Origin: Odiellus spinosus
Lineage: Eukaryota > Arthropoda > Arachnida > Opiliones > Phalangiidae
Assembly: GCA_963920705.1 (NCBI GenBank)
Contig: OY987226.1
Span: 7,752,501-7,816,500, forward strand
DNA: 64,000 bases
Direction: 5' to 3'
This document shows positions 57,847 to 64,000 of this stretch, one piece after another; the first letter of the stretch is position 1, and every line of letters starts with the position of its first letter. The notes beneath the pieces were generated by a model. The model searched no databases, was not told the origin of the DNA, and saw only the letters and a list, made by a program, of their open reading frames with translations. The position numbers and the translations under genes were made by a program.

Positions 57847-59233
57847 TGTAACGAATATTTTATATACTTCTGTTACAACTGTTCCCTAATTTCGCTTGAA
57901 ATCGTAAAGCCATTATAGATAGATGGTTTGTGGAGTTATTTCCCACGTTGATATATATATATTTAGGGGGTCCGTTTATCTAAACCGACATAGGTACATA
58001 GGTAGGGAAAAACCAGTATAATTCCAACCCTTTTGACCAGCGGTAAAGCGGCGTTCGTAGCAACCCTTTTTATAGCCCCCGTCCCAAGAGTCTCTAATGG
58101 GCTCTCTCTCTTTCTCTCCCCGCGTTTCCTTTCTTTACAAAAATATCACCATACCCAGAGTCGAAAACAAAGTTATAAATAAAATTGAATTCAATAGTTT
58201 TTATCTATAGCAATTTTTAACTGTCAAAATATATTCGCAGAATTATTTTTAGAACTTATTTTTCATTGTGCATGATTTTTCTTTCGACTCGTACCATGCC
58301 AATTAAAGTAATGACCAATGCCAATAACTGATAAGAGTGCGCATCATAACTGATAAGAGTGCGCGTCCCTCATCAATTTAACTTTAACTCGCTCTCGCCT
58401 GTCAAAGTAATTGCACCAAGATGGTGGCCTACGTGGACGGTCAGTGATTGGGTGCCCAAAGAATTAGGAGGCAAAAACCCATCACGTGACCTACGAGATA
58501 TTTCAAACGGACTTAGAAATTTGAAATAAAGAAAGGGATTCGAATTCAGAATGCGGACTGGAGAAGAGGTCCCAAAAACCATAAGACCAAAGCAACCAAC
58601 CGGACTTTGAAAATATATCGAAGATGACCATAACTAAGTTTGGAAGTCGGTCGCGACTCGAAAGTTACTCGCGCTGGTAGCGGTTAAAATATATAGTTCG
58701 CGCCGATTCGTCGAACCCACGATTCACGGTCTCCGAATTTTCGTCCGGTATGCTGGGGCTATTCAACTCCACCCAATTCACGTCACGCTGATAAAATCTA
58801 GGAAGTCTTTTGAGACTATTCGCCGGCCACTGTGATAAGTACTTTAAAACTGAGCGCAGATATATATATGTGTATATATATATATGTAAATAGTTTTGTA
58901 ATATAGTTGTATTTAAATTTAGTAGTAGAAATGGCATTGGTCGAGTTATGCATGATGCACGAGTTTATTTTGGGGGTATTGTAATTTAGTGTTTGTTAGT
59001 ATTGTTTAGTATAGTAGTTGTTTGTAATTCACGTTAGTATTCATAATTTAGTAGATGTATACTCGTGAAGAAATTAGTAGTAATGAGTATGAAAATAAAT
59101 ATCGACTCTAGGTATGGAACCTACGTCTCTTAATTTAAACATATACCCTTTTATTCTTACTCAATAGTAGTAGTAGTAGGTAATGTTAACGCTAGGTGTC
59201 GCTGAGCCGCTGGTAGTAGCAAAAAGCGTTACA
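57847..59233 (+). repeat. 3' LTR of the Gypsy element
   Basis: 1387 bp, at a constant offset of 6986 bp from the 5' LTR over its whole length, and identical to it wherever compared by eye. About 270 bp of non-coding DNA lie between the end of pol and this LTR, so there is no room for a further gene. Confidence 0.95.
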
Positions 59234-60497
59234 AAACTATAGGTGTAAGTTAGGTTTATGTGGTTAATCTAGCTGGATAAAGGGACGTTGCAAAGTTAAA
59301 TTTTATTCTTAATTTTTAATTTCAAAATTAATTTAGATATATAGAGCTTTAATCTTCAACCCTTGCTCACTCTGATACACGGTTGAAAGAGTTGGCTAAG
59401 GTTTCCAGATAGATTTGTCAATTAAAATATAAAAAAATGGATTCTAAACATTAATTTTACCTTGTCTACAAAGTCGGAATATTTAATAACGCTGATTTTA
59501 TTGGAAAATATGTCAATTTAGTGAACAAACTGTAGTTTTACGATAGTTTTGTGACCTGGGAAAAAACCAAGTTACGTTTAGTGAAAATAGTGATCTTGTG
59601 GGAGCCCTACGTGGAATGAAAAGCCCCTTGCGTTCGTGTATTAATCGAGAGAGATTTTCCTGGCATGGTTTAATGGAAATACCATTAACTCGATTAGCGT
59701 TATATATATACAAAACCATTTAAAATCGATTTTACTTTTATGTTATTTGAAATTTAAACTCGTCTATAATTTCGAATCAATAATGTACGCAACCAATTTA
59801 ATACGAAGATGAAAGATAAAATATTAAAAGGTCGTCCATTGAAATTCTCTAAAGACTTTTAAAATCGTTTGAGTTTTAGTTTTTGGAATTTCTAAATTAG
59901 GTGATTCCGATTCTGATAAATTTATGGATTTAACGAAGATCAAAGACTTAAATTTTATCGTATCCATTAAAACTTTCTAAATAGTATGTATACTTAACTA
60001 TGTTGACCAGTTCCCCCCCCTCCCCCCCAGTTTGGCGCTGAAAAAGATTTATATATAAGACAGACTCGAAAACCATTGCTGTTCTACAGATAACGCTGGG
60101 ATTCTAGGAGAACGTCACTTGCGAGTGATAGAAGCTACGTTCACACTAGGTACTTCGAAACCGTTTTTAAACCATTCTAATATTAAAATTGACTTTCAAA
60201 GATAATAACCCTATTTCTTGACCAAATATCTCACGAATGTACAGCAAAAATTTACAATTTTACAATTACAAATCGGTTAAATGTCTCTAGTGTGAACGTG
60301 GCTAGAATTGAAAATGTATTGAAAGGGATCTATATAGAGTTTGACTCCAGATTTCCTTGTTTTCCTGGACTTTTCCAGGTTTCTCCTGACTATTTATTAA
60401 TAATTTCCCTGACCATTTTTTTATTTTTAACACGAATTAATTCTTATTACTGAGAATGAGAAAAACATCTTTAGAAAAATAAAATTATTTTACAAAT
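59234..60497. other. Spacer between the two Gypsy elements
   Basis: Non-coding. It holds the short MITE at 60134 to 60302 and, at about 60401 to 60418, TAATTTCCCTGACCATTT, a single-copy match to the 23-bp minisatellite unit, preceded by TTTTCCAGG words. No gene recognised. Confidence 0.55.
60134..60302. mobile_element. MITE family C, copy 2
   Basis: 169 bp. The left end is GCTACGTTCACACTAGG; the right end in reverse complement is GCCACGTTCACACTAGAG. It is flanked by TAGAA on both sides (60129 to 60133, 60303 to 60307), a 5-bp duplication. The ends match the element at 3030 to 3302. The interior is non-coding. Confidence 0.65.
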
Positions 60498-61800
60498 TGT
60501 AACGCCTAAAATATAATGATTGTAGAATTTAATAAATTAAATAACATTCTACCCCTATTTCCCCTTTTAAAATAAGAAGGATGCCTTTTGTTGCCAGGTG
60601 GACGCTGGTCGCCAACCTGGCTGCGTTAGGCATCACTCTTGACATAAATGAATTGCCAGAGCTCGGCGTTCATCCCCAAGGTTCTTAAACGAAAAGGCTT
60701 ATAATCCCCGCGTGAACTAGCTGTGGGAAACGGCGAGATACCCCTCTTTCTTATTTTTCCCTCCTTTCCAATATAATGAAAAGATTGAAGTTTGCCAAAA
60801 CTCGAAAATAGTTTGTAAATATATTTTTGTTCAAAGTGTATATATAACTGTAAGGCTTGACCGAACAATTACTACGCGAGTGTGTGTTACTAGTGTGCAC
60901 GTGTACGCCACGGGCCGGTTGGTTGAAGGTGATTGGCCAAGAAGCCATGACCACGCGCGAACCACGTTCGGAAGAACCACGCTGGAACCATGTTCTAAGC
61001 ACGTGATATGAGAAAGGTATAAAAAGCTAGAGAAAAGGGGAAGCCCTCTCTCTCTCTGACCTGTCTCTCACCTCGCTCTCGCTGCTGGACTTGATGCTCA
61101 AAAAACCAGAAGGACCCTCCGGAAAGACCCGCGATATAACGCCCGCGCTTTGGAACCGAATGTCGGACCAAAGAAAAACTTAGTCGAATAACGACGGCGA
61201 AAAATAAAAGAGGAGCAAGTGTCTCCCGATATAACCGGAGTCGCGTCCGAAATTAACGTTAACGGTACGGGTTAGAAGATTCCCTCCTCACCGTCAACGG
61301 CCGATCTACTCAACCGCCGCTACAACCAGGACACCACCATGGCATCAAAAACAATAAGGTGATATCACTAGAGTTAAGCTAGCGCTAGCGTGAGGACGAT
61401 GTTAGTATCCCATTTGGGAGGAGCAAATTATTTCATTTAATTTGACGGGCTTTTGTCCCAGAACAATAACCGTACTTGTGATGCGGATTGACCTTAAATG
61501 AAAAGGCCTAGTTTTTATCGGATGAGTATAACTCATACGAGGTTTTGTATCTGTTAGTGTAAATATGTTAATGTATATATTATATTTAAGTGTTCATGTT
61601 TTAAAATTAAAAACAACTTGGCAAACTTCAGTATAGCCTCCCCGTAATTTAATTCACAAATAAGTATACCCCTAGACAACCATGAGTTTTATTCTTTTGA
61701 ATCTCGCTAACCCCAATAGTGAAAGTTACGCGAGCCACCCGGGCCATAAATAATTATCGACCTTTGTAGAGAAGTAGGTGTACATCAAATATTCTTTACA
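60498..61800 (+). repeat. 5' LTR of the second Gypsy element (start inferred)
   Basis: The right border is firm: TTCTTTACA ends 3 nt before the primer site. The left border is inferred from TGTAACGCC, the best TG start with the same first seven bases as the other element's LTR, giving 1303 bp. A TATAAAAAG promoter box at 61018 to 61026 precedes a CT-rich stretch (CTCTCTCTCTGACC), as in a U3/R junction. AATAAA at 61204 is a possible polyadenylation signal. Confidence 0.65.
61018..61026 (+). promoter_or_regulatory. TATA box in the second LTR
   Basis: TATAAAAAG followed about 25 to 30 bp later by a CT-rich initiator-like stretch, within the inferred LTR. This fits a Pol II promoter at a U3/R boundary. 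Confidence 0.55.
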
Positions 61801-61803
61801 AAT

Positions 61804-61823
61804 TGGGGGCCTTCCGCCGGGAT
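61804..61823 (+). other. Primer binding site of the second Gypsy element
   Basis: TGGGGGCCTTCCGCCGGGAT begins 3 nt after the LTR end. It shares the outer bases TGGGGGCC and GCCGGGAT with the first element's site, differing only in the middle. Confidence 0.65.
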
Positions 61824-62160
61824 CCTAATGAAAAAGTTTTATTTAAAAATGTTATTTTAAAACGTCTCAATACCTCCTGGTAGTCTTTTGCAACTTTTGT
61901 TTGCCTAAAATATAGCCTTTAGTCTCCTTATGTGTGCTTGGTTTCCTTTATTTGGGTTTTAGATTTGACTTTTCCAGAGCGTATTTAATTTTAACTTAAC
62001 TCAAACTTTAACGATTATTTTTCGTTGGTTAGTAATTAGTGTTGATTTTTTTTTTTCAAAAAGTATTTAATTTTAACTTAAACTTGAACGATTATTTTTC
62101 GTTAAGTACGTAGTGGTGTTAGATTTTAGTTTGCCCCTATAGCACCTTATTTTTTGGTTT

Positions 62161-63681
62161 ATGAATAACTATAGTAGATTTGACGATAAAAATATCGCTT
62201 TTTGTAAGAAATCTCGCGCTGAACGATATCAACTACGTTCAGCTAAAACCATGCCTCTCGCACATAGTAACCAAAACTCTCCGAGTAGGCAGTATTCCTC
62301 TTTAACTGGCGCAGCTCAGAATTTGACGGGGGGTGGAGGAAATGTTAACGTTTCTCCTAGTCGGTCTTTAGGCACTAGTAACTTAGCCGCCTTACAGTCG
62401 TTAGTTCAACCGAGTACGTCCGCGGCCCCAGCCGCCGCTACAGTTAGTGTTCCGGCTGATATCTTAACGGCACTTTTAAGTCAGGTTAATCAAATGGCTG
62501 CTCAACAACAGCAATATCAGAAATCTTTAGACCAATTACAAGCTATGATAGCACAAAAAAATCAGAGTAATGGGCAAGTACCTCCCCCTGTAGTGCCAAC
62601 GCCGTCGCCCACTGCAAATTTTAATTCGCCAGTAACAGTTAACCCACCTAACCAAACGAATGTTAGTTCTAATCAGAATCTAGTAATTAATCCACCACCT
62701 ATTGTTAGTGGGGGAAATCAGCTTCAAACTCAATTAAGTAGTGGGAGCGCCAACAATGCTAGCCAGGCTAATAGCAGTAATTCTAGCGTAATCAGTAATG
62801 TATCAAATATTACGGGGGAGAATCAAGTTAGTACGGTATCATCAGTAAATAGGATGCCATTTATGTATTCGAATCCCTTCCCCGCCCCATCTTATACGGG
62901 AAAACCTACCGACCCCGGTCCAAAAGATTTTTTACGCCGAGCGAAACAAATGCGTGTAACGCATGGTTTGGAAGAAAAAGTTTTTGTAAAGGAATGGGTA
63001 CCCTCGCTTTTGCACGGGCCCGCTTTAGATTGGTTTAACGACAACGAGCCTTTTCAAACATTCGCGGAGTTCGAAGCCGCTCTTAGGGCTAGGTTTGAAA
63101 GAAAGGCAAATGATGATTTTATTAAAGAAAAATTAAACGATCGCGAACAACGTTTTCACGAATCGGTAGGCGAATATGCCGACAATTTACAAAAACTTTT
63201 CGGCCAATTGAATAAACCGCTCTCTGAGAAAAAGCAAATTTTAGCTATTAAGAAAAATTTGAGGGGCGAAATTAAAAAGTATTTAGTGACTAAAACCTAT
63301 GATAGTGTTAGAGAATTATTGGATGATGCCTTTGGAATAGAGCAAGTGGTCTTAAAAGATCGGAGGGAAGATGAAAAAAAGGTTCAAAGTTCTAAAAATA
63401 ATCAAGGGAGTAGTAATTATGAGAGTAAAAGTAATTCAAATTCGTTCCCAAAGAAAAATCACGCTCCTCGCCCTTCTAACCCACGGTCAAGTGACAACGG
63501 TCAGTCAGGCAGAACCGAAGGTTCTAAAGGTAACAGTGCCTATTACAATGCCAATGTCACTTGTCACGGGTGCAATAAAGTAGGACATATACGACCGTAT
63601 TGTACGGAGAAAAAGAAACAGAGTTCGGGAAACGAGTTATCGGGCGCCTCTCCTCAGGTGTCCCGTCAATCAACTCAATAG
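62161..63681 (+). CDS. gag: gag polyprotein of the second Gypsy element
   Basis: A 506-codon frame. Residues about 35 to 225 are low-complexity (Ser, Asn, Gln, Pro, Ala) with a Gln-rich helical-looking stretch (MAAQQQQYQKSLDQLQAMI). About 235 to 400 form the retrotransposon gag domain, with WVPSLLHGPALDWF matching WVPQMFIGPALDWW of the first element. A basic Ser/Asn-rich linker follows, and one CCHC zinc knuckle at about 468 to 481 (CHGCNKVGHIRPYC), where the first element has two. The protein is presumed to form the particle and bind element RNA. Protease follows in another frame, as in the first element. Confidence 0.92.
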   Translation: MNNYSRFDDKNIAFCKKSRAERYQLRSAKTMPLAHSNQNSPSRQYSSLTGAAQNLTGGGGNVNVSPSRSLGTSNLAALQSLVQPSTSAAPAAATVSVPADILTALLSQVNQMAAQQQQYQKSLDQLQAMIAQKNQSNGQVPPPVVPTPSPTANFNSPVTVNPPNQTNVSSNQNLVINPPPIVSGGNQLQTQLSSGSANNASQANSSNSSVISNVSNITGENQVSTVSSVNRMPFMYSNPFPAPSYTGKPTDPGPKDFLRRAKQMRVTHGLEEKVFVKEWVPSLLHGPALDWFNDNEPFQTFAEFEAALRARFERKANDDFIKEKLNDREQRFHESVGEYADNLQKLFGQLNKPLSEKKQILAIKKNLRGEIKKYLVTKTYDSVRELLDDAFGIEQVVLKDRREDEKKVQSSKNNQGSSNYESKSNSNSFPKKNHAPRPSNPRSSDNGQSGRTEGSKGNSAYYNANVTCHGCNKVGHIRPYCTEKKKQSSGNELSGASPQVSRQSTQ

Positions 63682-64000
63682 ATAGTAAAGCTGGCGCGGG
63701 GTCTCTCTTGTTTGGGGTACCCAATATTTTACCACCCGGGTCGCAAGATTTCCTACAGATTTATTTAGGTTCAACCCCGTGTTTAGCTCTGGTGGATAAT
63801 GGTGCAACTAATACTGTTATTCATAATGATTTAAAACCCCTTTTAGAAGCTCAAGGATATATTACTACAAATAAAAATATAGCTTTACGGCAGCCTGATC
63901 AAACTTTATTGGCAACGGACGGTACCGTAACCGTACCGATTTGCCTCCCCCGCAAGCAGGTAGCTTTCGAGGCGGTGTATGTCTCTAATATCCCCTATCA
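63681..64000 (+). CDS. pol: pol (protease part) of the second Gypsy element, cut by window edge
   Basis: An open frame one base back from gag that overlaps the end of gag and runs off the window. It encodes LALVDNGATNTVI, an aspartic protease active site of the DSG/DTG/DNG type, in a context comparable to ALVDSGSSATLI of the first element. Only the protease portion is visible; reverse transcriptase and later domains are expected beyond 64000. The frame relation to gag suggests the usual frameshift expression of this family. Confidence 0.85.

Larger units (their letters stand above)
50861..59233 (+). mobile_element. Ty3/Gypsy LTR retrotransposon, looks whole
   Basis: This 8373-bp element has two 1387-bp LTRs, a primer binding site, gag, pol and a polypurine tract in the usual order. 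Both sides are flanked by AAAC (50857 to 50860 and 59234 to 59237), a 4-bp target duplication. Pol order is protease, reverse transcriptase, RNase H, integrase, which defines Ty3/Gypsy rather than Copia or BEL. No env-like frame follows pol. The two LTRs have the same length, keep the same register throughout and look identical by eye, so the insertion appears very recent. It looks whole, with no break noticed. Confidence 0.95.
60498..64000 (+). mobile_element. Second Ty3/Gypsy element, cut by the window edge
   Basis: Order: inferred LTR (60498 to 61800), primer site, gag and the beginning of protease. The rest lies beyond the window, so the 3' LTR and target duplication cannot be checked and completeness is unknown. 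Gag is homologous to that of the first element, but the LTR and leader are not, so it is a sister family. It has the same orientation, about 1.3 kb downstream. No break was noticed in the visible part. Confidence 0.88.

Overview
The window is AT-rich, gene-poor animal nuclear DNA. An arthropod is the best guess but is not proven: it carries a short TTAGG array (the arthropod-type telomere unit), Ty3/Gypsy elements with tRNA-Pro-like primer sites, and hAT-, mariner- and Kolobok-like miniature elements. I found no operons, no rRNA, no CRISPR array and no host protein gene I could defend. The only long reading frames belong to two LTR retrotransposons at the right end. A host gene made of small exons in the left 50 kb cannot be excluded without transcripts.

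Layout. Positions 1 to 50860 are non-coding background studded with small non-autonomous transposons, foldback repeats and tandem arrays. Family A (three copies, near 1.5, 22.9 and 38.4 kb) and family B (four copies, near 17.2, 26.0, 31.0 and 46.2 kb) have long terminal inverted repeats, and every copy is flanked by an exact 7-bp target duplication. A TTAA-flanked foldback family beginning AGGGAG lies near 9.2, 14.8, 20.5 and 35.9 kb, with weaker relatives near 23.4 and 41.8 kb. A TA-flanked CAGGGTGTTTCG family lies at 33.9 and 35.9 kb; the second copy has been split by a TTAA element that itself carries a CpG-rich 24-bp tandem array. There are also hAT-like elements (28.2 and 43.5 kb), a TTCGACCGAA-rich foldback (30.1 kb), a perfect 243-bp palindrome (31.4 to 31.9 kb), a diverged ~118-bp array (32.0 to 32.5 kb), a tRNA-like Pol III unit (33.5 kb), a 20-bp array (27.2 kb) and a 1-kb array of 23-bp units (39.4 to 40.4 kb).

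Positions 50861 to 59233 hold one Ty3/Gypsy LTR retrotransposon that looks whole. It has two LTRs of 1387 bp that look identical by eye, an AAAC target duplication, a primer site, gag, pol and a polypurine tract. About 1.3 kb downstream, in the same orientation, a second related Gypsy element starts near 60498: LTR, primer site, gag and the start of protease, then the window ends. The two share gag architecture and primer-site position but have different LTRs, so they are separate families of one lineage.

How it works together: the region reads as a nesting ground for transposons rather than a gene neighbourhood. The miniature elements have no transposase here and would depend on partners elsewhere. 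All calls were made by eye; family names for short elements rest on end sequences and target duplications only.
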